A DNA stretch of 23,772 nucleotides from Ophiothrix spiculata (lineage: Eukaryota; Echinodermata; Ophiuroidea; Amphilepidida; Ophiotrichidae). Below the pieces are notes generated by a model that had not been told where the DNA came from, ran no database searches, and saw nothing but the letters and a program-made list of their open reading frames with translations. Shown one piece after another: positions 1-9,376 of this stretch. The translations under genes were made by a program, and so were the position numbers. The DNA lies in the NCBI GenBank assembly GCA_000969725.1, contig JXSR01S007594.1; one strand, 5' to 3'. The number at the start of each line of letters is the position of its first letter. The stretch's first letter is position 1.

Positions 1-359
1 GTCCGATTACAAAGGTGGAAGGCGGAGGCATCGTGATCGACACTTTGTGTCGAGAACCGCGCGGCCCGAGAACCGCGTATTCTAGTTATTGGATGTATTT
101 CAATTTATTTCTCATTGGCTTGTCCCTGCCCAAACCAAACTTGAGTGTTCCCAGCCATCCCCACATTTCAAGCTCCCATCTCATTGGACATTATAATTGA
201 TAGTTTAATTGGACAAGTGGAAATGGTAATTGGTATTTTTTAAAACTTAAAGAGTCAATAAGAGTTTGCAGAATGTCACCAGAATAAATATTTTCTACAC
301 ATAACTACACTGATTTATAATGATTACACTTTTCAAATCTTCTTTTCTTATTTTTTCAG
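1..359 (+). other. Intron sequence upstream of the first visible phosphomannomutase exon
   Basis: No exon was recognised here. The stretch ends in a good pyrimidine-rich acceptor (TTTTTTCAG at 351-359), so it is read as the 3' part of an intron. Near the start are a 7-bp stem (TCGACAC/GTGTCGA, around 38-54) and an 11-bp direct repeat CGAGAACCGCG (51-61 and 67-77), which make a small GC-rich patch in AT-rich DNA. Its origin is unknown. Confidence 0.6.
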
Positions 360-459
360 GGGCACATTTGTAGAATTTCGTAATGGTATGCTGAATATAT
401 GTCCAGTTGGTAGGAGCTGTAGTCGGGAAGAAAGGAATCAGTTTGCAGAATATGATCAG
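360..459 (+). CDS. PMM2: Phosphomannomutase, internal exon (substrate-binding cap region)
   Basis: This is part of phosphomannomutase, the cytosolic HAD-superfamily enzyme that interconverts mannose-6-phosphate and mannose-1-phosphate to feed GDP-mannose and N-glycosylation. Nucleotide 360 completes a codon begun in an upstream exon. Translation from 361 gives [12 protein letters not shown], then PVGRSC and EER, the most conserved part of the family. The arginines matching human PMM2 R123, R134 and R141 (mannose-phosphate contacts) are all present. The exon is 100 nt, flanked by TTTTTTCAG and CAG|GTAGTT, and ends in phase 0. From recalled human coordinates (c.348-447) human PMM2 exon 5 is the same length. 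The catalytic DxDGT motif must lie in exons outside the window. PMM1 versus PMM2 cannot be separated here; many invertebrates have a single gene. Confidence 0.96.
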
Positions 460-777
460 GTAGTTTCCTCTCCCCACCCACCCTACCAACCCCACCCCAG
501 CTGCATGGTACTGAGGTATTGTTAACTCCAGATATTTTTGGAAACAAACTAAGTAGCTGGTCGGATCATGTAAATCTTGACTGTATGTTCATTGACTCTA
601 TGTTCAAACAATGTGTACATCACACATAAACTGTGTCTTCTTTTTAGGTCACATCTTTTGTGCATGTACAGAGCTAAATACACCAATTTATATTACAAAG
701 TGTTGCATGCACATCCTTAAAACGCTGGAAGTACAATAACTCGCCCTCAATGTGGTCTTACCCATATATGGCATTTA

Positions 778-923
778 AAGGTAGTTTCAGAGTAGCTGTC
801 TTTGTGGCAGATGACCAAGCATTTGCGATTTTGAGTTGTCGTAATGCAGCAGTTAGGGCACTTGAAAATTTTAACGTCACGCTGGTCGTATGACCACCAC
901 GACAGACACTCTGAAACCAGCTT
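778..923. mobile_element. MITE of 146 bp with TA duplication
   Basis: The ends are inverted copies, with left arm AAAGGTAGTTTCAGAGTAG matching the reverse complement of the right arm with a few mismatches. Similarity continues weakly inward. TA dinucleotides flank both ends (776-777 and 924-925), as in Tc1/mariner-like elements, but TA alone is weak evidence. The element lies in the phosphomannomutase intron 460-1406. Short open frames inside it are not genes. Confidence 0.5.
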
Positions 924-1020
924 TATGAAGGAGAATAGGATGGACATCAGTCACTATAGCATATCCATGTAAGTTGTTGCAAGACAACTATTTTGCATTC
1001 CTTGTCAAACTGATTTGAGG

Positions 1021-1192
1021 TATGTTTTGGTTAAATTTATGTGTTACCAATCCAGTTATTTACTCACGTTTTTGACGTTCCATCAGAAAACTTTATCAGA
1101 TATCAGATCTGATGAAGTTTTCCAATAGAGAGAAACATTAAAATTGTGAGTTAATAACTGGTTTGGTAACACATAAATCTAACCAAAATATG
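1021..1192. mobile_element. Foldback element with nested palindrome
   Basis: A long outer inverted repeat (about 40 bp arms with mismatches) starts TTTTGGTTAAATTTATGTGT on the left and mirrors the right end near 1150-1190. Inside it is a second inverted repeat, GAAAACTTTATCAGAT against ATCTGATGAAGTTTTC (one mismatch), around 1086-1122. The whole unit could fold into a long hairpin in the intron RNA. It has no coding capacity and is probably a non-autonomous foldback or MITE element. Confidence 0.6.
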
Positions 1193-1406
1193 ATAATCAA
1201 CAATCCTGGTGAACTTATATCATGATTTTGGTTATGTTATCAACTGGATAATTTGCAGTGACCAGCCAATTGCAGTCATCTCCTTTGAAATAAAGTTGTT
1301 CTTTTTGATCATTCAAATGTTGATTTTCACAAGCAAATGCCTAACCAATTGCTATACAGATCTTGTCACAACACATAACTTATGACATTTTACATTGATC
1401 TTACAG

Positions 1407-1482
1407 AAAGAAAATGTCAGACAGAAAATGGTAGAAGATTTTAAGAAGAATTTCTCACAAGATGGCTGGGAGTTTGTTATAG
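1407..1482 (+). CDS. PMM2: Phosphomannomutase, internal exon (cap helix region)
   Basis: This 76-nt exon continues in phase 0 from 459 and ends in phase 1, splitting a glycine codon with the next exon. The residues are KENVRQKMVEDF and GWEFVIG, which match the helix preceding the conserved GGQIS motif. Acceptor TTACAG and donor ATAG|GTGAGT are both strong. By recalled coordinates (c.448-523) the length equals that of the equivalent human PMM2 exon, which supports an ancestral exon. Confidence 0.94.
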
Positions 1483-1942
1483 GTGAGTTAATTCAAACAA
1501 TGTGAAGCATTTTATTATTTTTTGTTTTGTTTTCCTTTTTATTACCATGTACGTAGGACTGGTTGTAGTGGGGGAATAGAAAAGTACAGAGACAACCACC
1601 AGTCCCCTTCAGAAAACAAATATTACATGGATATCAAAAGACATTCAAATCAATATTTTTAAACACTATTTCAAATTCACCAGTATGCCCAGGAGGTTTT
1701 TACTCAGGGGGGCTCAGAGGGGCTTTCAATATTAGGAGGGGCTAAATACCTAAAATTGTCAAAAAACGGCTGAATTCATTTGATTTTTAACAAAGTGCGG
1801 GCGGCTTCAGCCCCAAAAGCCAACCCCCACCCCCGGACACACTATTGCAGATGTCCGACAAAGAGCAAGGAATAATTATGACAGAAGCAACAAAAATGCA
1901 ACTTAGAAGAACATCAGAAAATTCTGAAAAAGGGAGATTTGC

Positions 1943-2047
1943 ACTGTATACTTATAGCTTGTACTGTACACTTAAAGCTTGTACTGTATACTTATGGCTT
2001 GTTTACTTAAAGCTTGTATACTTATAGCTTGTACACTTATAGCTTGT
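1943..2047 (+). repeat. Minisatellite with 20-bp units changing to 15-bp units
   Basis: Three 20-bp units of the type ACTGTATACTTATAGCTTGT (1943-2002) are followed by three 15-bp units of the type ATACTTATAGCTTGT (2003-2047). The short unit equals the long one without its first five bases (ACTGT). It lies in a phosphomannomutase intron. Confidence 0.9.
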
Positions 2048-2213
2048 ATTTAAGATCATACTTATTTTGTTTGAAAATGAATATGACCTTTGGTGAGGGA
2101 TGAGTAAGGTATCAACGACTGTACACATCCCCAGATCTGCACATACCCTTTTGTGTGTTAGTTCAGTCCCTGTCCCTTTTTGTCAAGTTGTATGTTGTTT
2201 GTGTGTTTGTTGA

Positions 2214-2237
2214 TTTGTTTGTTTGTTTGTTTGTTTG
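2214..2237 (+). repeat. (TTTG)6 microsatellite
   Basis: Six perfect TTTG units sit about 45 bp upstream of the splice acceptor at 2280. They lie in or beside the polypyrimidine zone of that intron. Confidence 0.95.
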
Positions 2238-2280
2238 ATTTTGCCTGTTATCTGAATCATTTTAATTTAATTCTTTGCAG

Positions 2281-2393
2281 GTGGACAAATCAGCATAGAT
2301 GTATTTCCTACCGGCTGGGACAAGCGTTATTGTCTAAGCTACGTAGAAAAAGATTTCAAGACCATTGTATTTATTGGTGACAAAACACATCAG
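2281..2393 (+). CDS. PMM2: Phosphomannomutase, exon with GGQIS, GWDKRYC and GDKT motifs
   Basis: The first two bases complete the glycine codon split with 1482. The translation includes [10 protein letters not shown] (serine and aspartate equivalent to human S179 and D181, which contact the sugar phosphate), GWDKRYCL (D188 equivalent) and a GDKT motif of the HAD core (D209 equivalent). It is 113 nt, one codon shorter than the recalled human exon (116 nt), because the loop after VEKD lacks one residue. The acceptor is CTTTGCAG. The donor CAG|GTTCGT is weaker than the others. It ends in phase 0. Confidence 0.96.
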
Positions 2394-2594
2394 GTTCGTA
2401 TTCACACATGTGTGTTTCATTAACCCTAAAATACATAAACCATAAAAGAGCCAGGTAATTTTGAACCATCTCACAGCCGGAGGGGTGGATGATCTCGTAA
2501 GCTGATCACTGGATCATCAAGTATGTGGTACTGTTGGATTCCTTTGACCCTTCCTAATCCATTGGTACCAAAAAAAGCCAAAACATACCTTGTA

Positions 2595-2627
2595 TGACAT
2601 CACTGTGAAGTCATAAGTGATGTCATG
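2595..2627. repeat. Perfect 11-bp inverted repeat in intron
   Basis: ATGACATCACT (2595-2605) and AGTGATGTCAT (2617-2627) are perfect reverse complements with an 11-nt loop. This could be a chance hairpin or a repeat remnant. The arm resembles a cAMP-response-like TGACATCA word, but no regulatory role can be claimed. Confidence 0.4.
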
Positions 2628-2981
2628 TCAAAAACACAAAAATCACGAAAATCATGGTTTTTTGCTATTTTTTCAAGCAAAAGTTGCATTTGTTAACAAT
2701 GATATGTGTCGAAATATGCTTACACATGTTCTTGCTTTATAAAAACCAAATAAATAAGATAAAACATAGTTGAAGTGTTCCCCGAAAAACAAAAAAGTCA
2801 AGAATGAATATTATGTAATTTTTCTATGGGTGACTCTCAGACCCATTTTTAGCATGATATTTGCAAACACTACACGAATCTTTACCTATAGAATTTAAAT
2901 ATTTAGGTGATTGTTTTTCATTCAAGTAAAATGTTTGTTAATATCTAAACGTGAGATTTATTGAGATAAAGATGCGTTATG

Positions 2982-3144
2982 CAGGGATGTGAATGTTCCT
3001 CTTTTAAGCTGATTTCCTCGTTTTTGAAAATTTTCATATGCTAAAATATTAGCTTTTTCATTCATTTTTAGCCCATTTTTGACCTTTTACCCCAACTTTA
3101 TTACGCTTTTCCTTGTATTTGTCAACTGGCCTCTCACACCCCTG
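2982..3144. mobile_element. hAT-like MITE, copy 1
   Basis: The termini are CAGGGATGTGA (left) and TCACACCCCTG (right), inverted with one mismatch and of the CAGGG type common in hAT elements. A direct repeat GTTATG is flush with both ends (2976-2981 and 3145-3150). The element is 163 bp without coding capacity, in the last phosphomannomutase intron about 110 bp before the final exon. A second copy lies at about 5142-5304. Confidence 0.8.
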
Positions 3145-3256
3145 GTTATGTCGTTTATAATCCATGATTTTCATTACTTTGGCCATTCCAGATAAGTACA
3201 TCATGTTAGTTGATTTTCTTGTAACATACTGTTTGTTTATTATTTGACTATTGCAG

Positions 3257-3364
3257 GGCGGTAATGACCATGAGATTTTCGCTGATTCCAGGACCATAGG
3301 GCATACTACCGATGGACCAGAAACAACAAGGAAACTCGTCAATGAACAATTGGCCAAATTATAA
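3257..3364 (+). CDS. PMM2: Phosphomannomutase, terminal exon
   Basis: The last 35 codons and TAA stop start in phase 0 after ATTGCAG with GGNDHEIF, the signature after the GDKT loop that holds the aspartate equivalent to human D217. A helical C-terminus follows (PETTRKLVNEQL). The length is close to the recalled 102-nt human last exon. The four visible exons encode about 132 residues, roughly the C-terminal half of a ~246-residue enzyme. No frameshift or missing active-site residue is seen, so the gene looks functional. Confidence 0.96.
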   Translation, partial: GGNDHEIFADSRTIGHTTDGPETTRKLVNEQLAKL

Positions 3365-3482
3365 TATAGGTAGAATGTTGCGTGTATTTGCTCACCCTTG
3401 TTTTAAATGGATATTTAATTATGAAAAATAGACCATTGAAAACAAAGCAAAGAGATGGTTGCTATCTAAACACAGTACTTAA

Positions 3483-4139
3483 AGGTTATATGCAAAGAAG
3501 TTGAACACTGAGCAGTAATGAACCAATTAACACTAATAAAGGACAAATACACAACAATTCCTGCATTGTTTTGCTTCCCAATAAAAATAAAAGCATTTAA
3601 TACACAACACAAATCTATACCACATTGAGTCCACTGAATTATGACATGTATAAAGGTTACCTGACCTGTGCAACTAACTTCTGCAGTGCATAGAAGCTAT
3701 GAGTTTAAGCAGTATTTTTGTGTGTTGAAATTTTTCACTTACCTGTTATTGACTGGTATTAAGTTAATTATATTCCAAATGATGCTTTTCAATAATGTAT
3801 GAATCTCAAATGATATTAAAAGTAAACTTTAAAAAACTATTTTCAAATTAAACACTGTTTCTAGTCAAAAGTCAAAAAATATTCCAATATATATTATCAA
3901 AACCCCATTGGTTTGCATTGTGACTGGCAACACTGCATAATTCTTGGGTAACCCTTTTGCTTGTCATTTTGGGTGTTGCTTGGATCATTAGTTTTTGTGA
4001 GCTGTTCATTGAGTAATAGTTATTTTATCTTATTTTGCTGTTGCTTTGGTGAAAATTGGCTACTTTTGTGTTTAATTTGTTTGATACAGCTGAATTCTAG
4101 ACTTTGATGTCAAATATGCCCAACCTTTGCATATAACCT
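3483..4139. mobile_element. TTAA-flanked MITE just after the phosphomannomutase stop
   Basis: Perfect 15-bp terminal inverted repeats AGGTTATATGCAAAG are flanked on both sides by TTAA (3479-3482 and 4140-4143). TTAA duplications are typical of Kolobok and piggyBac superfamilies; the AGG start favours Kolobok, but this is inference. The element is 657 bp, AT-rich and non-coding. It starts 118 bp after the TAA stop of phosphomannomutase and contains the first AATAAA downstream of it. Confidence 0.85.
3580..3585 (+). promoter_or_regulatory. Candidate polyadenylation signal AATAAA for phosphomannomutase
   Basis: This is the first canonical AATAAA after the stop codon, followed by a second overlapping A-rich AATAAAA. 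No AATAAA or ATTAAA occurs between 3365 and 3479. The signal lies inside the TTAA-flanked element. Further AATAAA hexamers occur near 4177 and 4242, so usage is not certain. Confidence 0.55.
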
Positions 4140-4317
4140 TTAACAAAATATTATAAAATGAAAATAATGAGATTCAAAATAAATCTCCTTTTGTAAAAAC
4201 CCTGATCATTTAACATGGAATCAATTTAGAATAGAGAGTGCAATAAATTATTACTTCTTTTCCACCAACATTTCAGGATATTTTCTACTGTAAATGTACT
4301 TAGCTTCTTTCTGATAA

Positions 4318-4592
4318 AGGCTCTGTCAGACATCACCGTATAGAGCAAAACGTATGAATAACGTACAAAAGTTTCACGTATTGAACGTGTGCTAAACGAA
4401 CCACCACCGTATGAACAACGAATTAAACGTATACATAACGGACAGACCGTATGGATAACGTATTGAACGTACTTGTAACGAACACATGACGAACAACAAT
4501 GCATAAAACAGAACAATAGTGGGATTAAGTACGTTAGGCGTACGTTTTGCTGGAATTCGTTTTGCTCTATACGGTGATGTGTGACAGAGCCT
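4318..4592. mobile_element. PIF/Harbinger-like MITE, copy 1
   Basis: The terminal inverted repeats are about 35 bp with one mismatch, beginning AGGCTCTGTCAGACATCACC. A 3-bp duplication TAA flanks the element (4315-4317 and 4593-4595). The interior has many short CGTATGAA/TAACG words in both orientations, which look like subterminal repeats. The TWA-type target duplication fits PIF/Harbinger. It has no transposase, and open frames across it are fortuitous. Confidence 0.85.
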
Positions 4593-4595
4593 TAA

Positions 4596-5141
4596 AGATT
4601 TATTAATTGTCCTGTGCTTTTGAAACAAGGGTGTGCTGGACGTTACTTTCAATCAATGTGTGGTAAATGGATCAACTGTATAAATCAGGATACAAATTAA
4701 TAATGTGGTACATTGTGAATTGTCACCTTGCAAAAGCATTGATGCCAGATGTTTCATTGAAAAAATGCTTGAAAAGGTCATAAATCATTATAAATGGACT
4801 GATAAATAATAGAAATATATAAATTTTAGGATATAAAAACATTGATCATGATATAGGCTTTTTAAAAAACATGCATTCAGTTGAAACTGGAAAACTGGCA
4901 TCTCTGCAAAAAGTGTAGTATTAGGTGCTTTTATGTACCATCCTGCCCTTATTTATGGTGTAAATCTTGTCTTTGATTTTAACTGAACATTATAAATTGT
5001 TATAAAAGTCAAAAGATGTTTTGCCAACATCATACATTTTAAAGAGAATAGACTACTACTTTTGTATGTAATAATGCACACCGCAAAATTACCCGTATCA
5101 TTGCATTGTGTGCAGATGACGTCGCAAGGTAGTTGATCATG
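4596..5141. other. Intergenic AT-rich DNA, no gene seen
   Basis: No exon-like sequence, tRNA or convincing repeat was found between the Harbinger-like MITE and the second hAT-like copy. Confidence 0.6.
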
Positions 5142-5304
5142 CGGAGTACCCATATTCCTCTTTTCAGCTGATTTCCTCGTTTTTAAAAATATTCATGTGC
5201 TAAAATTTTAGCCTTTTCGTTCATTTTCAGCCCTTTTTTAAACCTTTTACCACAATTTTACGGCACTTTTCCTCTTTTTTGTCAACTGGCCTCTCACACC
5301 CCTG
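5142..5304. mobile_element. hAT-like MITE, copy 2 (left end degraded)
   Basis: This is collinear with 2982-3144. Shared blocks include the stretch around AGCTGATTTCCTCG, the AGCCCTTTTT-type middle and an identical right end GTCAACTGGCCTCTCACACC. The left terminus has diverged (GGAGTACCC in place of CAGGGATGTG), and no clear target duplication remains, so it appears older than copy 1. Confidence 0.75.
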
Positions 5305-6530
5305 ATATTTGCGTGCATTATGGGACATACGAAAGTAGTCTTTTAAATTGAAAAGCAACCTGTACTACATCGGCAGCAAAATTCACAGTACGTGCAATTT
5401 GCTCATTGCCCAATTATGTTGATAAAAATTCATGCAAGAATCTGTACGAGAGACAATATATCTGATTCATGCACACATAATTCAGTCTTATTTTATAAAA
5501 GTGATAGCATTCCAACCTAATAGATTAATATATTTTGTAATAGATTTTTATGTTTGCACATTTTCTAATTTTAGTAGTTAGAAATATATTCTGTAGGCTG
5601 TACTTTAAAGTTCAATTTGTACTTTTTCATGTGTGTTTATACCAATATTTATTTCAGGTTTCATAATTGATTAATCACTACTTAAGTTCTGGGGTGTATT
5701 TCACAAAGATTGGGAGTGATCGGAAGTTCAATTTGGAAGAGAGTCAAAAATGATCGTAATTAATCCATTTCGCAAAAGGTTGATAAAGTAATTGGAGCTA
5801 AGAAACGTAGATATGAATAATTAAAACAAATAATGAATGTGTATGGTGCTGGGTATAAATACAAATTAAATAAATAACATAAATACTGGGGATTTATAGT
5901 TTGCTATGCCTCCCAGATTTGTACTTCCACATGGCCTCTGCACACTTTACAGGTGCAGGGTATATATCACAAAGAGTTACGATCATTCATAGGTTTCCAA
6001 AACCGGCGTAATTCCTGAATTATATCAAACAGCAATCACTCTCTTTAAAGAGCTCCGCGTTATTTATCCAACACATGCGAGTAGCCACTTTCATATACTA
6101 TTTGATTCATTTTGTCGTAAAATAAGCGTTAATTATAATGAATTCTAAATTAACGATCATATTTACACTGCTTACGATGACTAAAACGTGATCTTAGATT
6201 TACAAACTCGTATATATCTTCGTTAGTCTTTTGTGAAATAAACTTACGATTAATCGCAACTTTACTAGTACTTATGAACGGTTTGCTATACTTACAAACG
6301 TTTGTAAATCTAATGTACACCAAAGCTAAATATATTTACAACTGACAAACTTTAAGATCCATTCATAGTATGTTGTAATTGCAGCGCGATGCGTTGTTTA
6401 TTGCATTTCATACTTATCTGTAATATTTAACTCTTTTAATTTTAAAGTTGACTTTTACTTTATCATATCAATGCAATCAAACCATATGGACCAATATGTT
6501 TGTGAAGATTTTGTCTCGTTCAGGTATCTA
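5305..6530. other. Intergenic DNA with weak inverted TATTTCACAAAG motifs
   Basis: No gene was recognised. TATTTCACAAAG near 5697, TATATCACAAAG near 5962 and the inverse CTTTTGTGAAATA near 6227-6240 suggest one or two old nested MITEs (about 5690-6245). The arms are short and no target duplication was found. Many ACGATCATT-type words recur between them. Confidence 0.4.
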
Positions 6531-6534
6531 TTAA

Positions 6535-7383
6535 CCCTTTAAACCCAACAGGTTGATACCAGCACACGTGTACATGTACCGTAAACCCGATGAGCCGGTT
6601 TACCAGCTTTTCGCACCCAAGTCAGAAACCCAATGTGCCTCTCTACTGGGCCGGCTCTCATAAGGTAGACCTGTCTAACCTATGATCCTTTTAACTTATG
6701 ACACTTATATCTCTTGATCAGAGCATACTCTTATAATTGAAGGAAAATATATTGTTTCAAGTGTGTAGTTCTATAAAACGCTAATGTTAAATGATAAGAA
6801 TAGGTTCTCATTAAAGAGATATAGCTATCACAAGGTAAGAGGATGTATATGAAGTAACAGAGTTTTACCATATCAGGGCCACCAGGCGTGGGTAGTTACA
6901 ATTTGGTTTCGTTTATACCAGAAGACATCAATGAATCTTTGAACACTTGACTGATATAATTGTATGAATATTTTTGACTGATTCACACAAGCATTAAATG
7001 AAAATTCACCTACGTGAGTGGAATTTACGCACTGATGAGATTTGCTGGTAGACGTTTTATCTGGAACTTGACTGATAGGTCATTTTGCTTTAATTTACTC
7101 CAAAAAGTGAATAATTCCTCACATTTTTGTAAATTTTATCACAATTTTCATCAAATGCGGTGTTGCTCATAGACTACATCGTAAATGTCAGATACATTGG
7201 CTGATATAAATGATATTATTGTTTGAATGTTGGTTACTAGAACAATTCAGACGATTGTAAAATGTAAAAATTAAGCAAGTGACATCAAATACAAAGTAAG
7301 TAAGACTTATAGAGGTTTAAATTTTACAAGTTGGCCCGGGTTACCGGTACAGATACACATGGAATGGCCAGGTTTCAAAGGGG
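6535..7383. mobile_element. piggyBac-like non-autonomous element
   Basis: It is bounded by TTAA on both sides (6531-6534 and 7384-7387), with CCCTTTAAACCC at the left and CAAAGGGG at the right. Such CCYTTTG-like tips next to TTAA are characteristic of piggyBac. Subterminal similarity continues: GTGTACATGTACCGTAAACC on the left mirrors GGGTTACCGGTACAGATACAC on the right approximately. It is 849 bp with no transposase reading frame. Confidence 0.7.
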
Positions 7384-7394
7384 TTAAACATAAA

Positions 7395-7570
7395 GGCCCT
7401 TATTCCATAAAGATATTTAGCTAAACCACAGTTTTAATTGAACACCAACTGTCCATGGATGATACACAACGTTGCAGCTTTCAAGCTGAACAGTTCAATG
7501 AGCCATCCTGTTGACAAGAAATTAAAACCTATGTTTATAATTAGCTTAACAACTTTCAGGAATAAGGACC
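7395..7570. mobile_element. MITE with GGYCCTTATTCC ends
   Basis: Left end GGCCCTTATTCC and right end GGAATAAGGACC are inverted with one mismatch, flanked by TAAA on both sides (7391-7394 and 7571-7574). It is 176 bp, non-coding, and sits only 11 bp from the end of the piggyBac-like element. The superfamily is unclear. Confidence 0.7.
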
Positions 7571-7992
7571 TAAATGAATAAGAGAATCAAGTCTTCTGGA
7601 CTTGCATCAACAGCTTGTCACGGGTCGATGTTTTAAAGCTGCCAGGCGTGACTTGAGGATTCATCTTGGATGAGACATGGAATGCCACGACTCAAAAACT
7701 TGAGTTCAAGAGACCAAAGGGACCATTACAAGTTTGTATAGGCATTCTATGACATCCTAATATGATGTGCTGTTGTGGTCCAATAATTTCTGCTTGGGAA
7801 CATTGGACACTGTGCACATTGCCGAGACAATCTACCTTTCTATCTCTTTTTAAACTATAAAAAATGGTAAAACAAAATTTGGTGCAATTAGGGAAACTGT
7901 ATAATGAATGCATAATTTGCATATCTTAGAACATTGAAATGTGTGTATTAAAAATTGTACGAAACAACAATTGTCAGCAGATGATTTCTTTA

Positions 7993-8077
7993 TGCTGCTT
8001 TCATACTTATTAAGTTTATTTAAAAATATACATCCTGCAGCAACAAGCTACAAAACTACACGGGTATGAAAGCAGCA
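7993..8077. mobile_element. 85-bp MITE with TTA duplication
   Basis: A perfect 14-bp terminal inverted repeat TGCTGCTTTCATAC is flanked by TTA at 7990-7992 and 8078-8080. This is very short but complete, and PIF/Harbinger-like by target duplication. Nothing else is encoded. Confidence 0.8.
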
Positions 8078-8352
8078 TTAATTGATCAAGAATTAATAAC
8101 TGCATGTTATTGTAAATAACATAAAGTCTGTAAGCTGGATTCAGAGTGTCTTTTGTGGTTGTCACAATTTAAAATTATGGCATTTAAAAAATTAGTGCAC
8201 AATCTCGGCATTGCTTGAAACATACTGTGACGGGAAGGGGCTGATAAGTTAATTCTCTTTTTCTTCCAAACTTATTCACAATTAATGACTCAGTGTGATT
8301 TTTTTTTTAAAAGCCCCACTGCATTGTAACAATAAGTCTGAATTTTTAAGAC

Positions 8353-8576
8353 ATAGGGGCTATCTACACAAGAGTGCACATCCAGATCAATGCACTCTCC
8401 GTAAACCGCTTTGCATCTGACATTGGCAACATGGGCGTCAGTCCGGATATGTTGTACAGTATCCTGCATAAAAACAGTATGTGTAGCTTACATCAAAACA
8501 GTCTACGGAGATCGCATTTCAGATCATAATCTTGGAGATGCGTATCTGCGCTCCGTGTAGATACTTGTAGCCCTAT
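8353..8576. mobile_element. Degenerate MITE with TAGGG ends
   Basis: Left end ATAGGGGCTATCTACACAAG mirrors the right end (reverse complement begins ATAGGGCTACAAGTATCTAC) with a small gap. Internally, GAGTGCA and TGCACTC form a 7-bp stem with a 12-nt loop near 8373-8398. A 154-codon - strand frame (8524-8988) runs into this element and has no recognisable domain, so it is not called as a gene. Confidence 0.55.
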
Positions 8577-9340
8577 TATCATATGCCACAGCTACATGAC
8601 AAAAAATAGCTACTCTGAAAACCTTTATATGTATTCTTTTGGAGAATAATGTGGATGCTGCCTGAGATAAAGATTGCACAATTGCACTACTATTCATGGT
8701 GGTGGTTGTAATTACTGGCATCAGATCTGTAAAGTTTAAATATACCATTTCTTCCTTCAAATTAAACAGTATTATAATGATGTCCTTGTTGTGATAAAAG
8801 TTATATATTTTTAATTGAAAAAAGATGATGTATTTGTAAGGTAGCATTCTTGTCATCAGTTGAAATTTGGTATTGTAGTTATACAAACTTTCTGGTCTTC
8901 TTGTTTGCCGATCCAAAGTACTGGTGGGAAAATAGTGTTGCGAGTGCCATATGAAATGCAAATCTTCTCTATGACTACACCTGTACATTTTGTCATGTGC
9001 AAGAAAGTTGTATCTGCAATGGCTACCATATGCTATTTTAATTTAACGCTTTTACAAGAATGCCAAAAAAAAATACCACAATTCTCTTCCATATGTCAGT
9101 GACTCTGGAAATAGTTCTTTAGGTGATATCTTCAACTTCTGGATATATTGTCCCCTGAAGAACCATTTTAAGAGCCACTGACCCAAGGCTGGATTTATAC
9201 AGCATGCAATGCAAACGCAGCTATTGCAGGCACAACTTTCTTGCACTCACTATGATTTGAAAGCCTTGAACACCAGTGGTTTATGAGCAAGACACTTATC
9301 ACACTCATCACAATACTTGATCAAGTCATAAACATTTTGA
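8577..9340. other. Intergenic DNA, no gene recognised
   Basis: Open frames exist on both strands (up to 154 codons on the - strand) but have no recognisable domain. Nothing was found that marks a splice structure or RNA gene. Confidence 0.5.
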
Positions 9341-9352
9341 GGTATGACCATT

Positions 9353-9376
9353 TAGTAGACTAAGCTTAGTCTACTA
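9353..9376. repeat. Perfect 24-bp palindrome flanked by 8-bp direct repeats
   Basis: The left half TAGTAGACTAAG is followed directly by its exact reverse complement, with no loop. GGTATGAC occurs on both sides (9341-9348 and 9384-9391), as if it were a target duplication around a 35-bp insert. Confidence 0.85.

Noticed and set aside
1943..2047. CRISPR-like array
   Set aside because: The units are contiguous with no unique spacers and the DNA is eukaryotic; it is a minisatellite.
3058..3357. 99-codon - strand frame over the last phosphomannomutase exon
   Set aside because: It is antisense to a confidently assigned exon and runs through the hAT-like MITE.
8524..8988. 154-codon open frame on the - strand
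   Set aside because: It has no recognisable domain, AT-driven composition, and one end lying inside a degenerate MITE. No splice context supports it.
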